Below, one piece after another: positions 16,308 through 25,116 of a stretch of 33,663 nucleotides of DNA. Origin of the DNA: Woeseiaceae bacterium (lineage in GTDB: Bacteria; Pseudomonadota; Gammaproteobacteria; Steroidobacterales; Woeseiaceae); the NCBI GenBank assembly GCA_028822065.1, contig JAPKEL010000018.1:1-33663 (forward strand). The letters are read 5' to 3'. The stretch's first letter is position 1. Each line of letters opens with the position of its first letter. The translations under genes were made by a program, and so were the position numbers. The notes beneath the pieces are model-generated. The model saw nothing but the letters and a program-made list of their open reading frames with translations. It did no database searches and was not told where the DNA came from.

Positions 16308-17321
16308 TTAAAGCTTCTTAGTGGTATCACGAAGTATAATAGTTGAATTGAGCATAATTGATTTCGCTTTATTATGTGGGTTCTTGATTTGATGAAACAG
16401 ACAATCAATAGATTCATCAATCATTATTTGTGTAGGTAATTGAACTGTCGTTAGTCGGTTCATTCCCCATGATGAAATTGGTGCATCACCGAAACCAATA
16501 ATGGCAAGATCCTTTGGCACATCAAGATTGAAATCTGTTGTTGCCCCATCCAAAATACCTAATGCTGTTAAATCTGACGAGCAAAGTACTAAATCAGGTT
16601 TTGGCTTTAACTTCATAATATCCTTCATAGCTTTACGTCCCTGATCATGGCCAAGTATTCCAGTAAGATTAGCGATAATTTTACCTCTATCCTGCTTTTT
16701 CAAAACCTTTTTAAATGCATCAATCCTTATTGCACTAGACTTTAATTTCTTATTTCCTCTAATTAGAACAATACGTTTATAGCCAAGATCTAATGCCAAA
16801 TTAGCTAATTTAGTTCCAATGGCTTTATGATCAATATTAACATTACATATTTGTATTTTATTTGAAGAATCACCGACCAAGACTATCGGTGTGTCTTTTT
16901 TATCGCAAAGCGATGTCATTTCTTGTGAAGGTATGATGGATAACATGATGATGCCTTCTACTTGGTATTGAAGTAAAAAGTTAATAGAATCACTTGTAGC
17001 ACTTTTTTTATTAACTGTTACCAATATTACTTGATAACCTTCTTTTTGAAGCTTTTCACCATAGCTTCTTAAAGTACTAGCATAATAAGGGTTATCCCAA
17101 TCAGCCATGATTAATCCGATTAAATGAGTTTTTTTTGTAATAAGGCTTTGCGCCATAAAATTAGGTCGATAACCAAGCTTATTAGCGGCAGCCATTACTT
17201 TTAATTTAGTCTTTTGAGATACACTCGCATTTGGAGTAAATGTTCGAGATACAGCAGAGCGTGACACCCCTGCTAATTTAGCAACAGTATGAGATGTTGC
17301 TCTTAATTTTTTACCCTTCAT
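16308..17321 (-). CDS. LacI-family transcriptional regulator
   Basis: N-terminal LacI helix-turn-helix at residues ~10-30 (HTVAKLAGVSRSAVSRTF) and hinge region ~50-60 (GYRPNFMAQSL), followed by a periplasmic-binding-protein-like sensor domain: HLIGLIMADWDNPYYASTLR, VEGIIMLS, VLVGDSS, RIVLIRG, PDLVLCSSDLTALGILDG, LAIIGFGDAPISSW. At 337 aa it is full length. These proteins usually repress sugar or other catabolic genes until a small ligand binds. The 16-bp near-palindromes with a CG or AG centre at 1310, 20942 and 31875 have the form expected for this family, and one lies directly before the TonB receptor upstream in the same gene series, so self-inclusive repression is likely. It is spaced 28 bases from the NmrA-like gene. 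Confidence 0.92.
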   Translation of the reverse strand: MKGKKLRATSHTVAKLAGVSRSAVSRTFTPNASVSQKTKLKVMAAANKLGYRPNFMAQSLITKKTHLIGLIMADWDNPYYASTLRSYGEKLQKEGYQVILVTVNKKSATSDSINFLLQYQVEGIIMLSIIPSQEMTSLCDKKDTPIVLVGDSSNKIQICNVNIDHKAIGTKLANLALDLGYKRIVLIRGNKKLKSSAIRIDAFKKVLKKQDRGKIIANLTGILGHDQGRKAMKDIMKLKPKPDLVLCSSDLTALGILDGATTDFNLDVPKDLAIIGFGDAPISSWGMNRLTTVQLPTQIMIDESIDCLFHQIKNPHNKAKSIMLNSTIILRDTTKKL

Positions 17322-17349
17322 AAGTCTAATTACTAGCTAAAATTATTTT

Positions 17350-18123
17350 TTACTTTTCGTCAGCCAATAGTTTAGAAAAATCATCATGCCAATCAACGTG
17401 ATTTAGATCATCATCAAAGACTTCAAATGTTTTATTTATTGCATCCTGATTAGATAAGGCTTCTATACAAATAGCAGCAACATTACCTCGGCTTGTCATT
17501 CCAGCAATTGAATCTCCTTGCAGCATTTTTACTCCTTTAACACCTGCTTCAGTATTAGTTAAGCCACCAGGACGAATAATTGTATGTGCTATAGGACTTG
17601 AACGGATGTAATCTTCAGCCTTAAGTTTCCATACTAGAACATTACCAAATCTATTAAGAGGATGATCCTTGTGAGTGACTCCTGATGATGATATTTGAAT
17701 AAATTGGTTTACAGTGCCCGCTTTTTCAGCTGCATTTATAAGATTTTTTGTTCCGCCATAATCTATATATTCAGGACTATTGAGACCTTCATATTCAGTT
17801 GTACCAAGTCCTGATATAATTTTGGTTACACCTACCATAATGGAATCTAATGATTCTGGTTTTTTTACATCGGCTTCAACCCAATTATATTTTTCACTAA
17901 ATTTTTTAGTGGCACGATCTTTATTGGTAGTCATTGGGACAAAGTTCCTGCCTTGTTGCGTTAGGTATTTTATGACATAAGATCCTGTTCTACCTGAGGC
18001 ACCTACAACTAAAATAAGTTCATCTTCATCTGTTATGTCTGCTGTCACTGAATTAAATGACGGCATCATTAGTAAAATAGTGCTCAAAAATAAAGTAGTA
18101 ATAATGCTTTTCAATACTGTCAT
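17350..18123 (-). CDS. Exported NmrA-like NAD(P)-binding protein
   Basis: 257 residues. A signal-like N terminus (SIITTLFLSTILLMM, likely cut after VTA28) precedes a Rossmann domain with VVGASGRTG at 39-47, a strand ending in EADV, and TIIRPGGLTNTEAG near 190-203. This is the atypical short-chain dehydrogenase class (NAD(P)H-binding, NmrA or BVR-B style). There is no obvious YxxxK dyad, so activity is uncertain. It is the second such protein with an export leader in this window; the other is at 349-1227, and both lie in LacI-operator-linked units. A folded NAD(P)-binding protein sent through Sec would normally lack its cofactor outside, so either the leader stays as an inner-membrane anchor or the fold has another use. 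It is preceded by GAAGGAAG just before the ATG. Confidence 0.82.
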   Translation of the reverse strand: MTVLKSIITTLFLSTILLMMPSFNSVTADITDEDELILVVGASGRTGSYVIKYLTQQGRNFVPMTTNKDRATKKFSEKYNWVEADVKKPESLDSIMVGVTKIISGLGTTEYEGLNSPEYIDYGGTKNLINAAEKAGTVNQFIQISSSGVTHKDHPLNRFGNVLVWKLKAEDYIRSSPIAHTIIRPGGLTNTEAGVKGVKMLQGDSIAGMTSRGNVAAICIEALSNQDAINKTFEVFDDDLNHVDWHDDFSKLLADEK

Positions 18124-18193
18124 TCTTCCTTCACTATCTGACAGACTTTGGGGTATTTAAAATCACCTTAAATGTACTGTGTTGATTATTCTA

Positions 18194-20875
18194 TTAAAAG
18201 CGATAAGTGCCAGTAAAACCAATTTGTCTTAGTGTTGGATTTACTACGCTTGATGTTGTTAACTGGGAATTAAAATCTGATCCAAATTGTTGTGCATAAA
18301 TTGGCTTATCATCATCCAATAGATTGCGTATCCAAATTTTTAGATCAAAATTGCCTGATTCAATGCCAGCACTAAAATTCATAACTACACGATCCGGAAC
18401 AAAAGCAACATTCATCTCATCCATATACTGTTTAGAACGATAATAGGCATCAAGCCTGATGAAACCATCAAGATCATTTACCACTGATTCTGGTAGTGAT
18501 TTTCTATACTCAACAGCTAAATTAGCGGTATGTTTACTGGAACGTTTCGGCATTTTTTTACTCATATCAGGGTAGCTTTTACCGTTAACAGGTGATGTTA
18601 TGCAATTCATTGGTACTGTTTGATAACTACTGGAACCTCCATCTATCATTTTGCTACAAAAAGCATTGCCACCAGTCCAAAGAGTACCATCAGCAAACTC
18701 AGCATTTGCATAACCAATACCACCAGTGATTAATAGATGATCAATTGGGTTATAAATAAAATCAACCTCAAAGCCATTAATATCTAATCCTTCTGAGTTA
18801 GCTGTTGTGGTTAAGTAATTAGATACTATCTGTCTAAACTGTGCGTCCGTCCAGTCAATAACAAAAGCAGCGGCATTAATCTGTAACCTGCCGTTAAGCC
18901 ATGTGGTTTTAGCCCCCACCTCATAAGTCCAATTCTCTTCAGGTTCAAAAAATGGATCTGCTGTAATAGGAAGACTGGTATTAATGCCACCAGATCGAGT
19001 GCCATGAGAAGCGGAAGCATACAACATACGGTCTTCTGATGTCTTATAACTCACAGTGAATCTGGGATCCCAATAATCATGCTTAACTTCATGATAAGCA
19101 GGAACTCCTGCTGCTTCAAAGGTTTTAAGCGAGAAGAAAAAATCATCTTTCGTACTTAAAAGACTACGATCATCACTAGTCCAACGCAATTCTGCTGTTA
19201 CAGTAACTTGATCTGTAACATCATATTGCACTGAACCAAACAGTGCCTGTTGTGAGACCTTATTATCACCAGAAGTTAGATGATTATTTGGATTACTCCC
19301 TTCCCACCAAATTATTCCAGTACTAGCTGGGTCTAAAGATGGTTGAGCAAGCACTGGGTGACTAACACCCATATTTCCATTGAAGAAGGCGATAGGAAAG
19401 CCGAATATAGGGTGGAATGCTGTTGGAAAAAATAGGGGTTCAGCAGTTAGAAAAATAAGTTGATCAGCAGGCAGACCGGATGCTTCAAGCGCATCACTCA
19501 CATCAATATTAAAGCCTGTTGATGAAGTGCTTTTAGATTTAAAATAAAATGCACCCGCAGACCATCGAAGTCTTTGATCTGAGTTGGATTCTATTCTTAA
19601 TTCTTGAGACAAATACTCCTGGTCAAGATTCTGTGATCCAAGATAGGTGTCAGCTGCAAATAATCCTCCAAAGGATATGGTCGGTGCTGGAAAACCAGGA
19701 TCCGCTACCAATAAAGGTGGAGTCCCCATAGGTCCTAAATTAGCTCTACGGCCAGCAAGAGGACCACCATAAAAATATGATTGAGCTGCAGCAACAGTAG
19801 TCCAACCATAATGATCGGCACCCCTATAACCACGATCAAGGTCCATATTTCCATGACTATCACTCTCTGAATAAGATGAAGTTGATACAATATTATACTC
19901 GTCATAACCAAAATCCATTTTCAGCGTAAAACGTGAAGAATCTCCCTTAGCAGAATAAGCTTCTGGAGACATACTAAATTCATCTGTTCCTGAACCATTG
20001 ATCTCGCCGCAATGATAATAAGGAACTCCAGAATCGTAAGTTACTCCACGTGGTCCGCCGTCAAACTCACCACAATTATTAGAGTCGATTGAAAGCGGTA
20101 ATTGATCTATATCTTCACTACCATAAAAAACACTAAAAATAATCTCCGTTGATTCTGCATTAATAGGTGAAGGCCCATCAGAAATGTATCTAAGAGTACC
20201 CATTATGCTTTCATTATCATGCCCACCCAAATCATACTCACGATCCACAGGCCTATTAGAATAGGTACCACCATCGTGATCAGAGTCTATAGCCAGACTT
20301 CCATAGAGCTTTCCATCTATAATTGGTCCACTCACAGAACCTATAACTTGACGAATATTCTCTAGATCAACAGTTGTTGTAATTTTACCTGCAAATTCAT
20401 TAGTTGGTTTCTTGGTCACATAATTAACAGCACCAGAAAAAGAATTACGTCCATATAGAGCGCTTTGCGGACCTTTAACAACCTCGACTCGTTCTAAATC
20501 AAGCATAGCTACATTCTGAGAACTTCTACCTGAAACAAATACACCATCAAGGAAAATACCGACATTGTTATCAAAACCACGAGTGTCTATCATGCCCATA
20601 CCTCGAATTACTGGAATATTTAGACGACCATTCTCGCTGCTAAGGAAGGTCATATTCGATGTAAAATTTGCTAAATCATTAATATTTTGAATAGTGGCTT
20701 TATCCAGCTGATCAGATGAGAAAGCAGAAATAGCAAGCGGTACTTCTTGTAGGCTCTCAGTACGATTTCTTGCGGTAACAGTAATTTCCTCTATTACTGT
20801 TTGTGCCATCAAAGGACCTGCAGAAAATACTAGCATCCCTATGATTAAGTTAATTGAAATATTGATATTTTTCAT
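18194..20875 (-). CDS. TonB-dependent outer-membrane receptor
   Basis: I choose the ATG at 20873-20875, because GGAG lies 9 bases upstream and the product then opens with a clean signal (MKNINISINLIIGMLVFSAGPLMA). A longer frame begins at 20893. TonB-box-like IEEITVTARNR follows, then the plug with EVPLAISAF, VFLDGVFVSGRS and LERVEVVKGPQSALYGRNSFSGAVNYVTKKP, and a barrel with C-terminal IGFTGTYRF. At 893 aa it is large, with long extracellular loops, which suggests a bulky ligand such as an oligosaccharide or other polymer fragment. It is the first gene of a minus-strand unit with the NmrA-like and LacI genes, and has a LacI-type operator overlapping its predicted -35, so it is probably repressed until an inducer is present. 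Confidence 0.93.
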   Translation of the reverse strand: MKNINISINLIIGMLVFSAGPLMAQTVIEEITVTARNRTESLQEVPLAISAFSSDQLDKATIQNINDLANFTSNMTFLSSENGRLNIPVIRGMGMIDTRGFDNNVGIFLDGVFVSGRSSQNVAMLDLERVEVVKGPQSALYGRNSFSGAVNYVTKKPTNEFAGKITTTVDLENIRQVIGSVSGPIIDGKLYGSLAIDSDHDGGTYSNRPVDREYDLGGHDNESIMGTLRYISDGPSPINAESTEIIFSVFYGSEDIDQLPLSIDSNNCGEFDGGPRGVTYDSGVPYYHCGEINGSGTDEFSMSPEAYSAKGDSSRFTLKMDFGYDEYNIVSTSSYSESDSHGNMDLDRGYRGADHYGWTTVAAAQSYFYGGPLAGRRANLGPMGTPPLLVADPGFPAPTISFGGLFAADTYLGSQNLDQEYLSQELRIESNSDQRLRWSAGAFYFKSKSTSSTGFNIDVSDALEASGLPADQLIFLTAEPLFFPTAFHPIFGFPIAFFNGNMGVSHPVLAQPSLDPASTGIIWWEGSNPNNHLTSGDNKVSQQALFGSVQYDVTDQVTVTAELRWTSDDRSLLSTKDDFFFSLKTFEAAGVPAYHEVKHDYWDPRFTVSYKTSEDRMLYASASHGTRSGGINTSLPITADPFFEPEENWTYEVGAKTTWLNGRLQINAAAFVIDWTDAQFRQIVSNYLTTTANSEGLDINGFEVDFIYNPIDHLLITGGIGYANAEFADGTLWTGGNAFCSKMIDGGSSSYQTVPMNCITSPVNGKSYPDMSKKMPKRSSKHTANLAVEYRKSLPESVVNDLDGFIRLDAYYRSKQYMDEMNVAFVPDRVVMNFSAGIESGNFDLKIWIRNLLDDDKPIYAQQFGSDFNSQLTTSSVVNPTLRQIGFTGTYRF

Positions 20876-20919
20876 TTTCTGATACTCCATCATTTTTATT
20901 AGTAAGAAACTTTAATACA

Positions 20920-20957
20920 ACTATAATGACATTAGGATAATTTGCAAACGTGTGCAA
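20920..20957 (-). promoter_or_regulatory. Predicted LacI-type operator (20942-20957) overlapping the TonB-receptor promoter
   Basis: TTGCAAACGTGTGCAA at 20942-20957 is identical to 31875-31890 and one base from 1310-1325. Seven of eight positions are symmetric, with CG at the centre. On the minus strand TTGCAA gives a -35 and TATAGT (20920-20925) a -10 with 16-bp spacing, 45 bp from the receptor ATG. Occupancy would block the promoter. Confidence 0.7.
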
Positions 20958-21003
20958 TATTTATTATGAAAAATGTTATCTAACTGATCATGGTGCCAGT
21001 TAT

Positions 21004-21161
21004 TTATTGTGGATTTCTGACAGTCAGAGAAGCAGTCTTACTATCAATTAAACCGTGATCTTTTGCACAAATTTCAAAAGCTTCTGCATTTGTACACCTG
21101 AGATAACAAAACTGTTACTGCGATCATGGGTTGTTATAGGGTTTAAAGGACTAATTGCCAT
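21004..21161 (-). pseudogene. Possible decayed small gene in the 468-bp gap before hydantoinase B
   Basis: On the minus strand an ATG at 21161 opens MAISPLNPITTHDRSNSFVIS in one frame. Around 21090-21095 the protein-like signal moves to another frame, which reads YLRCTNAEAFEICAKDHGLI and stops with TAA at 21004-21006. The amino-acid composition of both pieces looks coding and a single frameshift would join them, but I recognise no family and the piece is short. Chance is a real alternative. The rest of 20876-21343 holds the LacI operator and a copy of the 36-bp element; I see no other gene. Confidence 0.25.
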
Positions 21162-21216
21162 ATATTCATAAAGCAGTATTGGGACTTAAAGTTTGGTAGT
21201 ACTCGTAACAAGGTGC

Positions 21217-21252
21217 CCATTATTGAGACATAAAATGGGTTCTAGTTGTCTG
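21217..21252 (+). promoter_or_regulatory. Copy 2 of the 36-bp conserved upstream element
   Basis: Starts CCATTATTGAGACATAAAAT; identical to 4438-4473 except for one base (T for C at its fourth position). Similarity continues weakly for about 10 bp more on the right. A flanking CCCATT and AATGGG form an outer inverted repeat around the first 24 bases. It ends 91 bp before the hydantoinase B start and is the likely control site for the long catabolic operon. Confidence 0.6.
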
Positions 21253-21343
21253 TTATCTTTTCATTGATAACGATAGTTCTTCGCTAAGTTACTTTCTAGA
21301 ACACAGGATTTTTAGAATCATACGCGTTGAGTTAGAAAATATT

Positions 21344-22999
21344 ATGACTGAAACCAAAAAATTCTCAGCTTTACAGGTCGGCATTGTCTGGCAACGTATA
21401 AATGGTCTTTTAGATGAAACTGCTCAGGTATTTGTTCGCACCTCTTTCTCATCTGTGGTGCGTGATAATTGGGATTTTGCCGTTTGCCTGATGGATTCTA
21501 AAGGGAGATTGTTTGCTCAGTCTTCTCGCAGTATCCCTTCGTTTATAGGCTCTATGCCTCGTACGCTAAAGATTATGTTAAAACGCTTTCCTAAAGAATC
21601 TTTAAGCCCTGGTGATGTGATGATATCCAATGATGGCTATCACGGCACAGGCCATCTCAATGATATTACAATGATTCGCCCTGTTTTCCGTGATGGAAAG
21701 CTGATCGCTTTTTTAGGGAGTGTATTTCATAGCGTTGATATTGGTGGAGCTCCATCCGTTACAGCCAGGGATTCTTTTGAAGAAGGGTTAACTATACCTG
21801 TCTCAAAAATATTAGTTAAAGGTGTCAGAAACGAGGACGTGATTGCCTTTATGACTAATAATCTTAGGGCTCCTGAGGAAACTTTTGGTGATATTGGCGC
21901 GCAATTCTCTGCCTATGAGTTGGGAATCAAAAGACTAATAAAAATCTTAGACGATGAACAAATTAATGATTTAGATATGTTAGTAGAAGAAATACTCGGT
22001 CGGTCTGAGATTGCCATGCGCAATGCTATATCTGCTGTTCCTGATGGAATTTACAGCGATGAAATTATGTTGGATGGATTTGAAGAACCCTTAAAGATTT
22101 GCTGTGAGGTATGTATCTCTGGAAGCGAGCTCAGCGTGGATTTCTCTGGTACATCTGAGCAGATTAATCGGCCAGTGAATTCAGTTCTCAATTATACCGT
22201 TGCTTACTCGGCCTACGCCATTAAATGTGCTTTCGACCCCTATACACCTAATAACGAAGGGTCCTTCCGACCAATTACAATTACTGCACCGGAAGGTTCT
22301 ATATTAAATCCATTGAGACCCGCACCTGTATGGGCTAGACATTTGACTGGACATTATTTACCACCTGTTATTTTTAGTGCCCTCGCTAAATTGATACCTG
22401 ATCGCATTATTGCGGATTGTGGTTCTCCAGTATGGAACGTCTATTTTGCTGGTAAATTGGATGATGGTCAGCGGTTTATAAAAATGTTTTTTATGAATGG
22501 TGGCCATGGTGCTCGGCCTCATGAAGATGGCCCACCCTGTCTGAGTTTTCCGAGTAATATTGCGACAGTTCCAGTGGAACAATTTGAGAATAGCGTCCCT
22601 ATTTTAATTACTGAAAAAAGTTTAATTCCAGATTCTGGAGGCGCGGGTAAATTTCGAGGTGGTCAAGCTCAACGTCTTTCCTTCAAAATTGTCTCTAAAG
22701 ATCCAGTAACAATGACCATCCGCCATGAGCGAGTTAAATATCCTCCACGAGGCTTATTGGGCGGTAAGGCTGGTTCTCCTGGTTGCGATTATGTCAATGG
22801 GGAGCGTATTCCTGCCAAGAGTCGTATGGACTTAAAAAACAATGACATGGTCACCTTCGACACAGCAGGCGGCGGCGGCATAGGTTCTCCATCAGAACGC
22901 TCTGAAGAGAAAATTATTCAAGATTTAGAGTCTGGCGCAGTGACAAAAGAAGCAGCGGAGCGTGATTATGCTTTTAAAATGAAGGGGTCCCTTAAATGA
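21344..22999 (+). CDS. hyuB: Hydantoinase B / oxoprolinase subunit
   Basis: 551 residues with the features of HyuB-family proteins: NWDFAVCLMDSKGRLFAQ, the metal-site region PGDVMISNDGYHGTGHLNDITMIRPVF with conserved Asp and His, a central SVLNYTVAYSAYAIKC, and the C-terminal GGAGKFRGGQAQRLSFKI...TFDTAGGGGIGSPSERS. The A and B subunits together carry out ATP-dependent opening of cyclic amides (N-methylhydantoin, 5-oxoproline); related pairs carboxylate acetone or acetophenone, so the substrate is open. The ATG overlaps nothing and has only a weak ribosome-binding site. Its stop overlaps the ATG of the A subunit (ATGA), a sign of stoichiometric coupled translation. It is the first gene of the six-gene plus-strand operon. 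Confidence 0.92.
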   Translation: MTETKKFSALQVGIVWQRINGLLDETAQVFVRTSFSSVVRDNWDFAVCLMDSKGRLFAQSSRSIPSFIGSMPRTLKIMLKRFPKESLSPGDVMISNDGYHGTGHLNDITMIRPVFRDGKLIAFLGSVFHSVDIGGAPSVTARDSFEEGLTIPVSKILVKGVRNEDVIAFMTNNLRAPEETFGDIGAQFSAYELGIKRLIKILDDEQINDLDMLVEEILGRSEIAMRNAISAVPDGIYSDEIMLDGFEEPLKICCEVCISGSELSVDFSGTSEQINRPVNSVLNYTVAYSAYAIKCAFDPYTPNNEGSFRPITITAPEGSILNPLRPAPVWARHLTGHYLPPVIFSALAKLIPDRIIADCGSPVWNVYFAGKLDDGQRFIKMFFMNGGHGARPHEDGPPCLSFPSNIATVPVEQFENSVPILITEKSLIPDSGGAGKFRGGQAQRLSFKIVSKDPVTMTIRHERVKYPPRGLLGGKAGSPGCDYVNGERIPAKSRMDLKNNDMVTFDTAGGGGIGSPSERSEEKIIQDLESGAVTKEAAERDYAFKMKGSLK

Positions 23000-25116
23000 C
23001 TGATGGGTATCGATTGGGAGTTGACATAGGCGGTACGTTTACTGACTTAGTTATGGTTGATTTGAATAATGAGCAGCTTTTTGATGAGAAAGTATTGACC
23101 ACTCCAGATGATCCCTCTTTGGGTGTCATTGAAGGAGTAAAAAAAATCCTTGAGACCAACAATATTCACGCTTCAAAGTTGAAACATATTATTCATGGCA
23201 CCACGTTGGTTGCTAATGCTATTATTGAGCGCCGCGGCTCTAAGGTAGCCTTAATAACGTCTCAGGGATTTCGTGACATACAAGAGATAGGCACGGAGTC
23301 GCGTTACGATACCTATGATTTATTTATGGAAATACCAGCACCATTAGTGACTCGACGCTGGCGCTTCGAGGTTCCTGAGCGGATTGGCCCTGATGGACAG
23401 GTTATAACATTATTAGATGAATCTAGGGTCGTTGATGTGGCACGTGCTATTGCCTCCAGTGATGTCGATGCTGTTGCTGTTTCTTTACTTCATAGTTATA
23501 AAAATCCAGATCATGAAAGACGTATTCGCGAGATTTTGCAACGTGAGTCACCAGATATTATTGTCTGTATCTCTAGTGATGTTATGCCAGAAATTGGTGA
23601 GTACGAACGCACATCCACCACCATCTGTAATGCTTATGTGTTACCAACTTTTACACGATACTTAGCAAGATTAACCAACCGTTTTCACGAAATGGGTGTC
23701 AATAAAGACTTATATTTAATGCTGTCTGATGGTGGAACAGTACACAAATCAACCGCAGCAATTTATCCGATTAGGTTGGTTCAGTCAGGCCCGGCAGGAG
23801 GTGTCCAAGCCGCAGCCGCGATTAACAAAATTATTGTTAATGAGGATAATCAGGGCAATATTCTGTGTTTCGATATGGGTGGCACGACAGCAAAAGCTTG
23901 CCTAGTGGAAGATGGAAAGCCTATGCATGCAAATGAATTTGAAGTTGCACGGATTTTTAGGGGAAAAAAGGGGAGTGGCATACCTCTAAAAATTCCTGTG
24001 ATAGAGATGATAGAAATTGGTGCGGGCGGAGGCTCCATTGCACATTTAGATAATTTAGGTCTCATTCAGGTAGGTCCAGAAAGTGCTGGTGCTGATCCTG
24101 GTCCTGCTTGTTACAAATTAGGTGGGCTGAGCGCTACAGTTACCGATGCTGATCTTATTCTTGGTTATCTTGCTGCGGATAACTTTTTGGGCGGTGATAT
24201 GCAGCTTGACATTGAAGCATCAAAAACAGCGGTTAAAAACACTATTGCAGATCCCCTAGGTCTATCGGTAGTTGATGCAGCTTGGGCTATACATGAAACA
24301 GTGAATGAGAGTATGGCTCAGGCTGCAGCCATTCATGCACTTGAAAAAGCCAAACGTATTAGCGACTACACAATGATTCCTATTGGTGGTGCAGGACCTG
24401 TGCATGCTTGCAATATTGCACTCAAACTGAATTTATCACAGCTTGTTTGCCCACCAGGCGCTGGCGTTGCGTCTGCTTTAGGCTTTCTTGTATCTCCCAC
24501 TTCCTTTACAAATCTGCAAGGTGGTGTGGTTCCTCTGAGTCGGCTGAATTTTAAAACTGTAAATAGACAAATTTTGGACATGGAGGAACAAGGACGGAAG
24601 TTAATTACAGAGGCAATGGAAAGGAAGGACGATGTCAATGTCGAGATTCTGGCCTCCATGCGCTATATTGGTCAGGGTTATAACGTAGAAGTTGGAATTT
24701 CTAAAAAAGTATTAATGTCAAAAAATATTACTGCAATACAACAACTCTTTGAAGCCGTTTATCTCACTCAATTTGGACGAATAGAGCCCCATATGGATAT
24801 TGAAATCGTGTCATGGCGTGTGGTGACTGCTGGACCTACACCGGAGATTGATTTAGTTGTAGCAAGGGCTGGAGTAAAATCTGATGATTTTAGCAAGGGG
24901 CAAAGACAGATCTATTTTGGCCCCAAAAATGATTTTGTTTCTGCACCGGTTTATGAGCGATCTAAGATCGAGGTGGGGCGTAAATTTGAAGGATCTGCTA
25001 TCTTTGAAGAACGTGAATCTACGATTGTGGTGCCGCCTGGGTCGCATTCTTACGTTGATAAAGCCTTAAATCTTGTTATTAATCTGCCTGTCAAAGGTGA
25101 GGTTGAATTGAGTTGA
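22996..25116 (+). CDS. hyuA: Hydantoinase A / oxoprolinase subunit
   Basis: 706 residues, normal for HyuA. The N terminus YRLGVDIGGTFTDLVMVD is the phosphate-binding loop of the actin-like ATPase fold; further motifs are IIHGTTLVANAIIERRG, the central GPAGGVQAAAAI, CFDMGGTTAKACLVEDG (second phosphate loop), EIGAGGGSIAH and GPESAGADPGPACY, and the C-terminal PIGGAGPVHACNIA. It activates the amide or carbonyl of the substrate with ATP and works with the B subunit encoded immediately upstream. The start is fixed by the ATGA overlap, and its own stop shares one base with the ATG of the ThDP enzyme, so three enzymes are translationally linked. This linkage suggests that the ThDP enzyme works on something derived from the HyuAB product. 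Confidence 0.93.
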   Translation: MTDGYRLGVDIGGTFTDLVMVDLNNEQLFDEKVLTTPDDPSLGVIEGVKKILETNNIHASKLKHIIHGTTLVANAIIERRGSKVALITSQGFRDIQEIGTESRYDTYDLFMEIPAPLVTRRWRFEVPERIGPDGQVITLLDESRVVDVARAIASSDVDAVAVSLLHSYKNPDHERRIREILQRESPDIIVCISSDVMPEIGEYERTSTTICNAYVLPTFTRYLARLTNRFHEMGVNKDLYLMLSDGGTVHKSTAAIYPIRLVQSGPAGGVQAAAAINKIIVNEDNQGNILCFDMGGTTAKACLVEDGKPMHANEFEVARIFRGKKGSGIPLKIPVIEMIEIGAGGGSIAHLDNLGLIQVGPESAGADPGPACYKLGGLSATVTDADLILGYLAADNFLGGDMQLDIEASKTAVKNTIADPLGLSVVDAAWAIHETVNESMAQAAAIHALEKAKRISDYTMIPIGGAGPVHACNIALKLNLSQLVCPPGAGVASALGFLVSPTSFTNLQGGVVPLSRLNFKTVNRQILDMEEQGRKLITEAMERKDDVNVEILASMRYIGQGYNVEVGISKKVLMSKNITAIQQLFEAVYLTQFGRIEPHMDIEIVSWRVVTAGPTPEIDLVVARAGVKSDDFSKGQRQIYFGPKNDFVSAPVYERSKIEVGRKFEGSAIFEERESTIVVPPGSHSYVDKALNLVINLPVKGEVELS

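Noticed and set aside
21060-21082. TTTTGCACAAATTTCAAAAG as a fourth LacI-type operator
   Set aside because: Only one half resembles TTGCACA; the second half and spacing do not fit, and it lies within possible coding-like sequence.
24366-24659. Minus-strand ORF of 97 codons within hydantoinase A
   Set aside because: Antisense shadow of a clear gene; no start signal or recognisable product.
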